Shown here: in pieces, positions 1 through 7,949 of the stretch
Numbering within the stretch: the stretch's first letter is position 1
Layout of the letters: each line of letters begins with the position of its first letter
Assembly: GCA_030601605.1 (NCBI GenBank)
Contig: JAUVTI010000011.1
Coordinates: 1 to 24,333, forward strand
Length of the DNA: 24,333 nucleotides
Source: Gemmatimonadales bacterium
GTDB lineage: Bacteria > Gemmatimonadota > Gemmatimonadetes > Gemmatimonadales > GWC2-71-9
Direction of reading: 5' to 3'
The notes under the pieces: generated by a model
Database searches by the model: none
Told to the model about the DNA's origin: nothing
What the model saw: the letters and a program-made list of their open reading frames with translations, nothing else
Position numbers and translations under genes: made by a program

Positions 1-1
1 C

Positions 2-370
2 GACACCGCGTACTTCTACCAGCGCAACCAGGTGGCCGAGCTGCTGGGGGTCCGCGTGAAGTTCTACTCGGAGCAGGGTGCGCTCACCTCGACGGTGACG
101 TCCATCGAGGGCACCTATCAGTGGCGCACCGGCGACATGGAGGCGCGGGGCGACGTGGTGGCGGTGACGCCGGATGATCGGCGTCTCACGACCTCGATCC
201 TCCGCTTCAACCGCGGGGGCGATGAGATTACTGGCCCCGAGGCGTTCGTGTTCGATGCGCCCGACCAGCACCTCGAGGGCGATGGGTTCGTGTCGGATCC
301 GAACTTCACGAACGTCGTCACCGAGCGCCCGAGGCAGGGCCGCATGGGCGAAGTGGACGCGGGGAGGTGA
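2..370 (+). CDS. lptC: LPS export protein LptC, 3' part only
   Basis: The window opens inside this gene; the reading frame is open from base 2 and the true start lies upstream. The visible ~122 residues are mostly beta-strand-like and match the C-terminal part of LptC, the inner-membrane-anchored periplasmic protein that receives lipopolysaccharide from LptB2FG and passes it to LptA. Typical features are the pattern of threonine/valine-rich strands, the phrase LTTSILRFNRGGDEI (the family's step from 'genes in the cell' to a re-written strand) and the ending GDGFVSDPNF, which resembles the 'G-x-G-[FL]-x-[ST]-D-P' end of the family. The next gene starts 3 nt after the stop and encodes an OstA/LptA-like protein, followed by lptB, which is the usual lpt order. 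A GTG at 32 is open but is unlikely to be the start because homologous sequence continues above it. The N-terminal membrane anchor cannot be seen. Confidence 0.8.
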   Translation, partial: DTAYFYQRNQVAELLGVRVKFYSEQGALTSTVTSIEGTYQWRTGDMEARGDVVAVTPDDRRLTTSILRFNRGGDEITGPEAFVFDAPDQHLEGDGFVSDPNFTNVVTERPRQGRMGEVDAGR

Positions 371-373
371 CGG

Positions 374-1636
374 GTGCGGCGCTCCGCATTCTCTCTCCTG
401 ATGACCGCGCTGATCGCCGTACCGGTGGCGGCGCAGGAAGATCGGGGCACGTGCGAGATGCAGCTCGACAGCGCCCGGATCGGGCGCCACCTCGATTTGG
501 GGATGGGGCGCGTCCACCAGTTCGGCGCCGGTGGAGTGTTCGCACGGTGCATTGGTGAGGCCACAACGCTGCAGTCGGATAGCGTGGCCTGGTACTCGGA
601 GCTCGACCGGCTCGACTTCCTGGGCTCCTTCCACTTCCGCGACTCTGCGATGTCGCTGGACGCAGACCGCGCGCGCTACACGCCGGGCCTGGAGCGGCTC
701 GAGGCGTGGGGCAACGTGCGATTGGTGAACAAGAAGTCTGGGTCGGTTCTCACGGGGCCGAACCTGACCTACTACCGCGCGATTCCGGGTGAGCGGGCCG
801 TCACCGAGCTGTACGCGTCGGGCAGGCCGCTGGTGGAGTATCGGGCCGTCGAGGACCCCGAGTCCGAGCCCTATCTGATTCGGGGCGATCGCGTGCACCT
901 GCGCGGTGAGTCGCAGGCGTGGGCGGGCGGAGCGGTCACTATCGACCGATCCGATTTCGCCGCGAAGGGAGACAGCGCGATCCTGAACACCGCGGCCGGC
1001 GAGGGCTTCCTGATCGGCCATGCGGAGGCAGCCAGTGCCGACTCGGCCGGGTACGTCATCGAGGGCCGTCGCATCGCGTTCCGGCTCACGGACGACGAGC
1101 TCAGTTGGGTGCAGGCGCAGGAGGATGGCAGGGCCACCAGCGGCGAGTGGCGCATCGTGGGTGACACGATCGAATTCAATGTGGCGAACGACGTCATCCA
1201 GACCGCGAGTGTCTGGGGCAGCACCACGCGTGCTCACGCAGAGTCCGAGAAGCACAGCATGGAGGCCGACTCACTCTGGATCGATACACCCGATCAGAAG
1301 CTGCGCGAGCTGCTGGGCTTCGGAACTGCACGGGCCACCTCGCGCACGGACTCGCTGGTGACCGAACCGGATTGGATGGCCGGCGACACGGTGGTTGCGC
1401 GGTTTGACACGACCGGGACCGGAAAGCAGGTGCTCGTGCTGCTCGAGGCGCGGGGCCACGCGCAGGCCTTCTACTACATCTACCAGGACGTTGACCGCCT
1501 CGGGCCGCCGGCGATCAACTACTCGCGGGGCGAGCGGATCACCGCGCGTTTCAAGGACGAGGAGCTGGATCGGGTGGACATCATAGACGCGGGCGATGGA
1601 GTGTATCTGGAGCCTTCGGGGAGGCGGCAACCATGA
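374..1636 (+). CDS. OstA/LptA-like periplasmic LPS-transport protein
   Basis: This 420-residue protein begins at GTG 374, with a purine-rich GGGGAGG ribosome-binding sequence inside the end of lptC. Residues 1-20 form a signal peptide ending VPVAAQ. The mature part is a chain of beta-rich repeats in which phrases such as 'LDADRARYTPGLERLEAWGNVRL' (shown only in part: RARYTPGLERLEAWGNV) recur, the hallmark of the OstA/LptA jelly-roll that carries lipid A across the periplasm. It is more than twice the length of E. coli LptA (about 185 residues), so it may hold several OstA units or an LptD-like N-terminal segment. Its place between lptC and lptB supports the LPS-bridge role. Its stop overlaps the lptB start as ATGA. 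The broad family is clear; whether it does the whole job of LptA is inferred from position. Confidence 0.75.
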   Translation: MRRSAFSLLMTALIAVPVAAQEDRGTCEMQLDSARIGRHLDLGMGRVHQFGAGGVFARCIGEATTLQSDSVAWYSELDRLDFLGSFHFRDSAMSLDADRARYTPGLERLEAWGNVRLVNKKSGSVLTGPNLTYYRAIPGERAVTELYASGRPLVEYRAVEDPESEPYLIRGDRVHLRGESQAWAGGAVTIDRSDFAAKGDSAILNTAAGEGFLIGHAEAASADSAGYVIEGRRIAFRLTDDELSWVQAQEDGRATSGEWRIVGDTIEFNVANDVIQTASVWGSTTRAHAESEKHSMEADSLWIDTPDQKLRELLGFGTARATSRTDSLVTEPDWMAGDTVVARFDTTGTGKQVLVLLEARGHAQAFYYIYQDVDRLGPPAINYSRGERITARFKDEELDRVDIIDAGDGVYLEPSGRRQP

Positions 1637-2808
1637 TGCCGCAGCTCAGGTCCGTGCTTGCGGGGAAGGACCCGTCGCTGCCGCTCGCCATGGCGGCGCT
1701 CCTCGACAAGGCCGACGACTCGGGCTCCGTGACGTTCCGCGACCTGGCGGTTGCTTACCGCGAGGAGTATCTGGAGGCGCAGCGCATCGAGTGGGGCGAG
1801 GCAGGGCGCAAGGGCGGCGCGCTCTCTGTTGACGAGGTGCGGCGCCATCTCCAGACCTCCGTGTTGCCCCGGATCACCGAGCTGCTGGAGCCGCTGCCCG
1901 AGCAGCTGGAGGACGCCGACCGGGTACGAGTGCGTCCCGCGCTGTGGAACGAGCTGGGACCCATAGCAGAGGCCGAGCGCAAGGAGCTCGTGGACCTCGC
2001 GGTGGAGGAGGTTCGCGCGGCCGAGGGAGTGGGCACCGGCGCCGCGATTCCGCTGGGCAGCAGACTCCTGGCGGACGGCCTCGTCAAGACGTACCGCCGC
2101 CGCCGGGTAGTGAATCAGGTTCGCATCGAGGTGCAGCAGGGTGAGATCGTGGGACTGCTGGGTCCGAACGGGGCCGGGAAGACCACCACGTTCTACATGA
2201 TGGTGGGCCTGGTGCGCCCCGAAGAGGGCCGCATCTACCTGGACGGCCACGACATCTCCGCGCTCCCCATGTACAAGCGCGCCCGCAGGGGCATCGGCTA
2301 CCTCGCGCAGGAGCCGTCGATCTTCCGCAAGCTCACGGTCGAGGACAACGTGATGGCCATCCTCGAGACGCTGCCGATTCCGGAAGAGGAACGGAAGCGG
2401 CGCCTGGAGTCGCTGCTGGACGATCTCACCATCAAGCACCTCAGGGACGTGAAGGCCTTCAAGCTGTCGGGGGGCGAGCGGCGGCGCCTCGAGATTACCC
2501 GCGCGCTGGTCACCGAGCCCAAGTTCCTGTTGCTGGACGAGCCGTTCACCGGGGTCGACCCGATCGCCGTGGCCGACATCCAGACGATCGTCGCGGGCCT
2601 CAGGCGGCGCGGCATCGGAGTGCTGATCACCGACCACAACGTGGAGCAGACCCTGGACATCGTGGATCGGGCCTACATCATGTTCGAGGGGAAGGTCCAG
2701 GTGTCGGGGACGGTGCGGCAGCTGGTGTTCGACGACCGGGTGGCGGACCTGTATCTGGGCCCGACGCTGACTGCACGGCTGCGCGAGCGACTGGGAGCGG
2801 TGGCGTGA
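1633..2808 (+). CDS. lptB: LPS export ABC transporter ATPase LptB with N-terminal extension
   Basis: This is the cytoplasmic ATPase that powers LptB2FG extraction of lipopolysaccharide. The ABC domain runs from about residue 145 to 388. It has Walker A GPNGAGKT (177-184), the LptB-type Q-loop region GYLAQEPSIFRKLTVEDN (222-239), signature LSGGE (278-282), Walker B FLLLDEPF (298-305) and the switch histidine in ITDHN (335). The family is normally about 240 residues; this protein has 391 because of roughly 140 extra N-terminal residues that look helical and charged and that I do not recognise. The start at 1633 is favoured because it overlaps the previous stop as ATGA and the extension has the same GC-rich third codon positions as the rest. 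A later in-frame GTG at 2029 would give an almost normal-length LptB but lacks a well-spaced ribosome-binding site. The gene ends in a GTGA overlap with rpoN. Confidence 0.9.
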   Translation: MMPQLRSVLAGKDPSLPLAMAALLDKADDSGSVTFRDLAVAYREEYLEAQRIEWGEAGRKGGALSVDEVRRHLQTSVLPRITELLEPLPEQLEDADRVRVRPALWNELGPIAEAERKELVDLAVEEVRAAEGVGTGAAIPLGSRLLADGLVKTYRRRRVVNQVRIEVQQGEIVGLLGPNGAGKTTTFYMMVGLVRPEEGRIYLDGHDISALPMYKRARRGIGYLAQEPSIFRKLTVEDNVMAILETLPIPEEERKRRLESLLDDLTIKHLRDVKAFKLSGGERRRLEITRALVTEPKFLLLDEPFTGVDPIAVADIQTIVAGLRRRGIGVLITDHNVEQTLDIVDRAYIMFEGKVQVSGTVRQLVFDDRVADLYLGPTLTARLRERLGAVA

Positions 2809-4265
2809 AGCTCTCTCTACAGCAGAGTCTCGGGCTGAAGCAGGAGCTCAGGATGAATCCACGCCTGTACCAGGCGATGGATCTGCTGTACATGCCGCTG
2901 CTCGACTTGCAGCAACACCTGAAGCTGGAGCTCGAGACCAATCCCTTCCTGGAGCTGGCCGAGGCCGACGAGCCCGATTCCCCGGAGCAGCAGGAAGCCG
3001 AGGATAAGGCTGAGGCCAACGAGAACGAGCGCACGGATGAGGCGGACTGGGAGGAAATACTCCTGGACGGCTTCGACGTGGGAGGAGCACGGTCCGGCGC
3101 CCTCGAGGAGCGCGAGTTCTACCAACCGGTGGCGGTGGAGACGCGCTCGCTGGGCGACCACCTGCGGGACCAGCTTCAGATGTTGGATCTGGAGCAGCGG
3201 CAGCTCTTTCTGAGCGAAGAGTTCATCGGGAACATTGGCGACGACGGCTACCTCCAGACCGCGCTGGAGGACATAGTCACGGGCGCGAACGCATCGCGCG
3301 AGGCCGCTGTGGGAAAGGACGGCGACCCGTCGCTCGCCGAGCCGTTCACACTCTCCGACGTGGAAGCGATGCTGGATGTGATCCAGCACCTCGATCCCTC
3401 CGGCATTGCGGCGCGGGATCTGCGCGAGTGCCTGATGCTCCAGCTCGAGAGCGACGGACACACGGACACGCTCACGTACAAGCTCGTCGACGAGGCGTTC
3501 GAGGACCTCATCGGGCATCGCTGGACGGAACTCGCCAAGCACTTCGGCCTGGGCGCCAAGGAGGTGCAGGCCGCCGCAGACGAGCTGGCGCGGCTGGATC
3601 CCAAGCCGGGGCTTCGCTTCGCGGAGACGGGTGAGGAGTACGTGATTCCCGACCTGGTGGTCGAGAAGATCGAAGACGAGTACCGCGTGTTCCTCAACGA
3701 CAGCGGTACTCCGCGGCTCAGGATCAGCAAGATCTACCGGGAGCTCGCCGGCGACAAGAAGAAGTTCGTGGGTGAGAATCGGGAGTTCGTGACGCAGAAG
3801 CTGAACAGCGCGACGTGGCTGGTCCAGGCGATCGAGCAGCGGCGCCAGACGATGCTCAAGGTGATGAACTTCATCGTGGACCGACAGCGGGATTATTTCG
3901 AGAAGGGCGTGGAGCACTTGAAGCCGCTCACGCTGCGCGAGGTGGCGGACGTGGTGGACATGCACGAGTCCACGATCAGTCGCGTCACCAGTCAGAAGTA
4001 CGTGCAGACCCCGCGCGGCGTGACCCCGCTCAAATTCTTCTTCTCCTCCGGCCTCGGCACGACGTCCGGGGAGGACGCGAGCTCGCGCGCGGTGAAGGCG
4101 CAAATCGCGAAGATCGTAGCCGAGGAAGACCACGCGAAGCCGCTCACCGACGCCGCCATCGGAGACGCCCTCAAGCAGCGGGGCATCCAGATAGCGCGGC
4201 GCACCGTGGCCAAGTACCGGGAGCAGCTCGGCGTACTGCCTGCCCGGATGCGGAAGCGCGTATGA
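2805..4265 (+). CDS. rpoN: RNA polymerase sigma-54 factor RpoN
   Basis: RpoN directs RNA polymerase to -24/-12 promoters and needs an AAA+ enhancer-binding activator to open them. The 486 residues show all three regions. Region I is glutamine- and leucine-rich at the N-terminus (LSLQQSLGLKQEL, then LLDLQQHLKLELETNPFLEL). An acidic linker covers about residues 48-90. The core-binding domain contains LQMLDLEQRQL and IQHLDPSGIAARDLRECL. The C-terminus has the helix-turn-helix LREVADVVDMHESTISRVT, the stretch TPRGVTPLKFFFSS, and a perfect RpoN box ARRTVAKYRE at 464-473. The gene overlaps lptB (GTGA) and the next glycosyltransferase (ATGA). The lptB-rpoN pair is common in diderm bacteria; the usual followers hpf and ptsN are absent here. 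No sigma-54 activator gene is visible in the window. Confidence 0.97.
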   Translation: MKLSLQQSLGLKQELRMNPRLYQAMDLLYMPLLDLQQHLKLELETNPFLELAEADEPDSPEQQEAEDKAEANENERTDEADWEEILLDGFDVGGARSGALEEREFYQPVAVETRSLGDHLRDQLQMLDLEQRQLFLSEEFIGNIGDDGYLQTALEDIVTGANASREAAVGKDGDPSLAEPFTLSDVEAMLDVIQHLDPSGIAARDLRECLMLQLESDGHTDTLTYKLVDEAFEDLIGHRWTELAKHFGLGAKEVQAAADELARLDPKPGLRFAETGEEYVIPDLVVEKIEDEYRVFLNDSGTPRLRISKIYRELAGDKKKFVGENREFVTQKLNSATWLVQAIEQRRQTMLKVMNFIVDRQRDYFEKGVEHLKPLTLREVADVVDMHESTISRVTSQKYVQTPRGVTPLKFFFSSGLGTTSGEDASSRAVKAQIAKIVAEEDHAKPLTDAAIGDALKQRGIQIARRTVAKYREQLGVLPARMRKRV

Positions 4266-5236
4266 CGCTGGCCAGCGGCGGCCACGTGGACGTGAGCGTT
4301 CTCGTCCCCGCAAAGGACGAGGCGGAGAACCTCCCGGAGTTTCTCCGCCAGTGCAAGGAGGCGCTGAGCGGCGTCCCCTACAGCTGCGAGGTCGTCGTCG
4401 TGAACGATGGCAGTGAGGACGACACGGCGGCCGTTCTCGAGCGGCTGCGGCGGGAGCACCCGTTCCTCCATGTGGTCACTCACCGCTCGCGGCAGGGAAT
4501 CGCGGACGCATTGCGGTCCGCCGGCGAGGTCGCGCGCGGCGACATATTCGTGTTCTACCCGGCGGACCTGCAATTCCTGCCCAGCGAGATACCACTGCTC
4601 GTGGAGCCGATCAGGGCGGGCGAGGCCGACATCGTCACCGGAACCAAGCAGGGGGAGTACGAGAAGGCATTGGTGTCCGGTGTGTACAACATGTTTTGCC
4701 GCTGGCTGTTTGGGCTGAGGGTGACCGACCTCAACGCAGTCAAGGCGTACCGCCGCGAGGTGATGGCGGCGGTGCCGGCGCGCCCCGACTGGCATCGGTT
4801 CATGGTGGTAATCGCCGCAGCGGACGGCTATGAGGTGACCGAGAGACCCGTGACTCTACTTCCAAGACGCGCCGGCGAGTCCAAGTTCGGGATCGGGCGC
4901 ATCCCGGTGGGGGTGATGGACCTGCTATCGGTGTGGTTCCAACTCCGCTTCGGCCGCAAGCCGTTGCTGTTCTTCGGAGTCTCCGGAGCAATCCTCTTCG
5001 TGCTGGGGTTCCTGGTGGGAGTGGCCTCGCTGATCCTGCGCTTCGGCTTCGGCATGGGCTTCCGGCCGCTGCTCGATCTCGTGATGGTCCTCGTCATTTC
5101 CGGCATAGCGCTGTTTGGGTTCGGCTTCATCGGTGACATGCTGGCCGGCACCCGCGAGGAGTTGCGCAGCGTGGGGCGGTCGGTGGAGCAGCTCGTCGGT
5201 GAACTCAAGCGCGAGCGTTCCGAGCGCACCAAGTGA
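4262..5236 (+). CDS. GT2 glycosyltransferase, polyprenol-phosphate-sugar type with two C-terminal TM segments
   Basis: The 324-residue protein starts at ATG 4262, overlapping the rpoN stop as ATGA. Its N-terminal ~230 residues are a GT-A fold of the DPM1/GtrB/ArnC kind: VSVLVPAKDEAENLPEF (11-27), the nucleotide-binding VVVVNDGSEDDT (44-55), and DLNAVKAYRREV near the domain's end. Two hydrophobic segments follow (LLFFGVSGAILFVLGFLVG and LVMVLVISGIALFGFGF), as in GtrB-type enzymes that put a sugar on undecaprenyl phosphate at the inner face of the membrane. The metal-binding motif, usually DADLQ, reads PADLQ (100-104), so the first aspartate is replaced by proline. The sugar and the acceptor cannot be read from sequence. 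Neighbouring genes suggest envelope glycan assembly. Confidence 0.85.
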   Translation: MTLASGGHVDVSVLVPAKDEAENLPEFLRQCKEALSGVPYSCEVVVVNDGSEDDTAAVLERLRREHPFLHVVTHRSRQGIADALRSAGEVARGDIFVFYPADLQFLPSEIPLLVEPIRAGEADIVTGTKQGEYEKALVSGVYNMFCRWLFGLRVTDLNAVKAYRREVMAAVPARPDWHRFMVVIAAADGYEVTERPVTLLPRRAGESKFGIGRIPVGVMDLLSVWFQLRFGRKPLLFFGVSGAILFVLGFLVGVASLILRFGFGMGFRPLLDLVMVLVISGIALFGFGFIGDMLAGTREELRSVGRSVEQLVGELKRERSERTK

Positions 5237-5856
5237 GCGAGCGACTCGCGCCTTCGTCCCCGGAGCTGCAGCAGTTCTACAGCGACCGCGCTGCCTGGCG
5301 GCATTCCGGCGAGGAGCGCATGCGCTTTCGCAAGGCGGCGAAGCTCGCCCGCGTACAGCCGCCCGCGAGGGTACTCGACGTGGGAGCCCGCGACGGCGGG
5401 CTCAGGCGATACCTGCCTGACGGAGTGGAGTATCAGGGGTTCGAGATCGCGCCCGAGTTCGCGGGTCCGGACATCGTGACCGGCGATATCTCGGGTGGGT
5501 TGCCGTTTCCGGACGGCTCCTTCGATTACGCGTTCTGCATCGAGGTGCTGGAGCACGTGCCCAACCCGTTCCACGCGCTGGGCGAGTTCCGGCGCGTGCT
5601 GCGTCCGGGCTGCGTGCTGATCGTGTCGATCCCGAACCCGTACCACATCAAGGAGATCCTCTGGAACGTGTTCAAGGTGCCCGACCGGCAGGGACACATC
5701 TATGGCTGGACGAGGCAGACCATGACACGGCTCGCCGAGATGAACGGCTTCCGGCTCGATGCGACGGGCGGCACGTACCTGCATCCGCCGATCCCGATGT
5801 TCTCGCTGCTGGCCCGGTCGATCGTCTACCGCTTCATCAAGGACCAGTCCACCTAG
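5233..5856 (+). CDS. Class I SAM-dependent methyltransferase
   Basis: This 207-residue protein starts with GTG in a GTGA overlap with the preceding glycosyltransferase. It has the Rossmann-type core of the Methyltransf_11/23 families: motif I RVLDVGARDGGL (a variant of the usual D-V-G-C/T-G-x-G), an acidic residue after the second strand (GFEIAPE), motif II/III region PFPDGSFDYAFCIEVLEHV, and the post-strand LRPGCVLIVSIPNP. This pattern is typical of small-molecule or sugar/lipid methyltransferases embedded in polysaccharide clusters. The position between two glycosyltransferase genes suggests that a glycan, lipid carrier or sugar intermediate is the substrate, but this is inference. The C-terminal residues are hydrophobic (MFSLLARSIVYRF), possibly a membrane-associated helix. 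The gene is complete and in the same coding style as its neighbours. Confidence 0.85.
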   Translation: MSERLAPSSPELQQFYSDRAAWRHSGEERMRFRKAAKLARVQPPARVLDVGARDGGLRRYLPDGVEYQGFEIAPEFAGPDIVTGDISGGLPFPDGSFDYAFCIEVLEHVPNPFHALGEFRRVLRPGCVLIVSIPNPYHIKEILWNVFKVPDRQGHIYGWTRQTMTRLAEMNGFRLDATGGTYLHPPIPMFSLLARSIVYRFIKDQST

Positions 5857-5863
5857 CACGCCA

Positions 5864-7045
5864 GTGCGCATCCTCCACGTGACCCACGCGTACCCCCGCT
5901 GGGACGGCGACATCGCGGGGGCCTTCATCGAGCGGCTGGCGACAGGCGTAGCCGCGCGCGGGCACGAACTGACCGTTCTGGCGCCCTCGGAAGAGGGACG
6001 TGGCGGCGCCGAGGAGCGCCACGGCATAGCGGTGAAGCGGGTGCGCTACGCGCCCGCACGCTGGGAGACCCTGGCCTACAGCGGCACGATGGTGGAGGGC
6101 GCGCGCTCGCTGCGCGGAATGCTGAGCGCTGGGGGGATGATTGGGGCGCTGGCGTGGGCGATCGCCAGGGAGGGGCAGCGGGGAGGCGCCGAGCTGGTGC
6201 ATGCGCACTGGTGGATCCCGGGTGGGATCAGCGCGTGGCTCGCCTCGTGGGCGGGCGGACCTCCCTACGTGGTGACGCTGCACGGCACCGACGTGGCGCT
6301 GCTCGAGCGCTTTGCGCCGCTGCGCACCCTGGCGCGGCGCGTGCTCCGCAGCGCGGCAGGGGTGACAGCGGTTTCCTCGTACTTGGCCGAGCGCGCGGCG
6401 CGGGTGGCCGGGATCGATCCCGCGCGCATCACGGTCCAGCCGATGCCGGTCGAGGTGGAGCGGTTCAACCGTCTCAGTTCCGGCGGGGGAGGCGTGGCAA
6501 CGGTGGGACGGCTCACGGCGCAGAAGCGCGTCGACGTCGTGCTGGACGCCGTCGCGTGGCTCGAGGCGCAGGGAAGGCCACTGCAGCTCACGGTGGTGGG
6601 CGACGGCCCCGAGCGCGCCGCGCTCGAGGCCCGAGCCGAGGAGGCCGGGCTGGGCGAGCGCGTGCGGTTCACCGGCGCGGTGCCGCCCGAGCGCATCCCC
6701 GAGGTCATCGGAGACGCCGACGTGTTCGCGTTCGCGGCGGAGCGCGAGGGGCTGGGCCTGGCGCTGGGCGAGGCGCTCATGCTCGGCGTCCCGGTGGTGG
6801 CGGCGGAGAGCGGCGGCGTCGCCGACCTGGTACCCGCGCAGGGCGGAGGACGGCTCGTTCCCCCCGGCGACGCGGCGGCTCTCGGCGCCGCGATCGCGGA
6901 ACTGCTCGACGCGGCACCGGCGAGCCGCCAAGCCGCGGCGTCCGCCGGCAGGGAGCTCATGAAGCGGCTCGGCAGCGACTCCGCCGCGGCCGCGTTCGAG
7001 GCGGTCTACGCGGCTGCCCTGGGGCGGGAGGCTGCGCGTGCGTAG
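5864..7045 (+). CDS. GT4-family glycosyltransferase (GT-B fold)
   Basis: The protein has 393 residues from the GTG at 5864, 7 nt after the methyltransferase stop; this start places the N-terminal strand VRILHVTHAYPRWDGDIAGAF at the expected point. The frame is open upstream to 5759, but that part lies inside the methyltransferase gene. The N-terminal half has the glycine-rich acceptor loop (GDIAGAFIERL) and the donor-side linker VVTLHGTDVALLERF. The C-terminal half carries GRLTAQKRVDVVLDAV, VVGDGPERAALEARA and the donor-sugar E-x7-E signature EREGLGLALGEALMLGVPVV with ESGGVADLV. This is the retaining GT4 type that uses UDP- or GDP-sugars on lipid or glycan acceptors at the inner face of the membrane. 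Its last 8 bases overlap the next gene's start. The specific sugar is unknown. Confidence 0.9.
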   Translation: MRILHVTHAYPRWDGDIAGAFIERLATGVAARGHELTVLAPSEEGRGGAEERHGIAVKRVRYAPARWETLAYSGTMVEGARSLRGMLSAGGMIGALAWAIAREGQRGGAELVHAHWWIPGGISAWLASWAGGPPYVVTLHGTDVALLERFAPLRTLARRVLRSAAGVTAVSSYLAERAARVAGIDPARITVQPMPVEVERFNRLSSGGGGVATVGRLTAQKRVDVVLDAVAWLEAQGRPLQLTVVGDGPERAALEARAEEAGLGERVRFTGAVPPERIPEVIGDADVFAFAAEREGLGLALGEALMLGVPVVAAESGGVADLVPAQGGGRLVPPGDAAALGAAIAELLDAAPASRQAAASAGRELMKRLGSDSAAAAFEAVYAAALGREAARA

Positions 7046-7949
7046 GGCGGGGCGCATCGCGCTCAAGGTCGCGCTCGTCGCGATCGTTGCGGTATTCATC
7101 TGGCGTTCGCTGTCGCGGAACTGGGATGAGTTCAGCGCCATCGAGTTCGAGTTTCACTTGAAGCCCGGGTGGATCCTGCTCTCGGTCTTGGTAGTTTGGG
7201 CCACCTACGCCATCCAGATCGCATCCTGGCGCACGATCCTCGCCGGGTGGCAGCAGCGCATCGCGTACCGCGACGCTGCCAGGGCCTGGTGCCTCGCGAA
7301 TCTGGGCCGCTACGTTCCCGGCAAGCTGTGGAGCATTGCCGGCCTGGTCGTGCTGGCACAGCGGGCCGGAGTCGCGGGGTGGGCCGCGGGCGCGTCGGCT
7401 GTCGTGGTTCAGGCGGTCGGCGTCGCGACGGGGGTCATTCTGGTCGCGGCCGCACTCAGGCCGGGTACGTTTGCCGTCGGACTCTCCGTGGCGGCAGCGG
7501 TCGCCACCGGCACCCTGGCGCTGCTCGCCTGGGATCGGGCGGTGCAGTGGTTCGCCCGCCTGATCGGCCGGACGGGTGAGTTGAGAGCGCTGCCTGTCGG
7601 TACGGTGCTGGCTGCCGGCACGCTCACCCTGCTCAGCTGGGTGACCTACGGTGCGGCGTTCTGGTGCCTTGCGCAGGGTCTGGGCGTAGAGGGTCTGTCA
7701 CTCCCGGTCGCCGCCGGGGTCTTCGCCCTGGGATACCTGATCGGGCTCATGGCCGTATTCGCGCCCGGCGGCATCGGCGTGAGAGAGTTGGCCTACATTG
7801 GACAGCTCGCCCCGCTAGTGGGCAGCGGCTCGGCAATCGGGTTGAGCGTGGCCTCGAGGCTGCTGCTCACGCTCACGGAAGTGACCGCCGCGCTCGCCGC
7901 TGCGGCACTGGCGGGGAGAGACGGGGATGACACAGGAGGAACTGGGTGA
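7038..7949 (+). CDS. UPF0104 / lysylphosphatidylglycerol-synthase TM-region family membrane protein
   Basis: The 303-residue protein starts at GTG 7038 inside the end of the GT4 gene. It has about seven to eight hydrophobic segments, beginning with ALKVALVAIVAVFIW. Two family signatures are visible: NLGRYVPGKLWSIAG in the second quarter (the 'R-Y-x-P-G-K-x-W' motif) and FAPGGIGVREL near the end (the 'P-G-G-I-G-x-R-E' motif). This family includes the membrane half of MprF and the AglD-type proteins of archaeal lipid-linked glycosylation; stand-alone members have been proposed to move or handle lipid-linked intermediates. No soluble aminoacyl-transfer domain is attached, so lysyl-phosphatidylglycerol synthesis is unlikely. 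A role in flipping or presenting a polyprenyl-linked sugar to the next protein is inference from the cluster. The stop overlaps the YfhO-family start as GTGA. Confidence 0.82.
   Translation: MRRAGRIALKVALVAIVAVFIWRSLSRNWDEFSAIEFEFHLKPGWILLSVLVVWATYAIQIASWRTILAGWQQRIAYRDAARAWCLANLGRYVPGKLWSIAGLVVLAQRAGVAGWAAGASAVVVQAVGVATGVILVAAALRPGTFAVGLSVAAAVATGTLALLAWDRAVQWFARLIGRTGELRALPVGTVLAAGTLTLLSWVTYGAAFWCLAQGLGVEGLSLPVAAGVFALGYLIGLMAVFAPGGIGVRELAYIGQLAPLVGSGSAIGLSVASRLLLTLTEVTAALAAAALAGRDGDDTGGTG

Noticed and set aside
2817..4313. Minus-strand open frame of 498 codons opposite rpoN
   Set aside because: rpoN is certain from its motifs; the opposite frame is low-complexity Leu/Arg/His-rich shadow sequence.
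6154..7161. Plus-strand open frame of 335 codons inside the GT4 gene
   Set aside because: Mostly Arg/Ala/Gly with no motif; the GT4 frame carries the family signatures.
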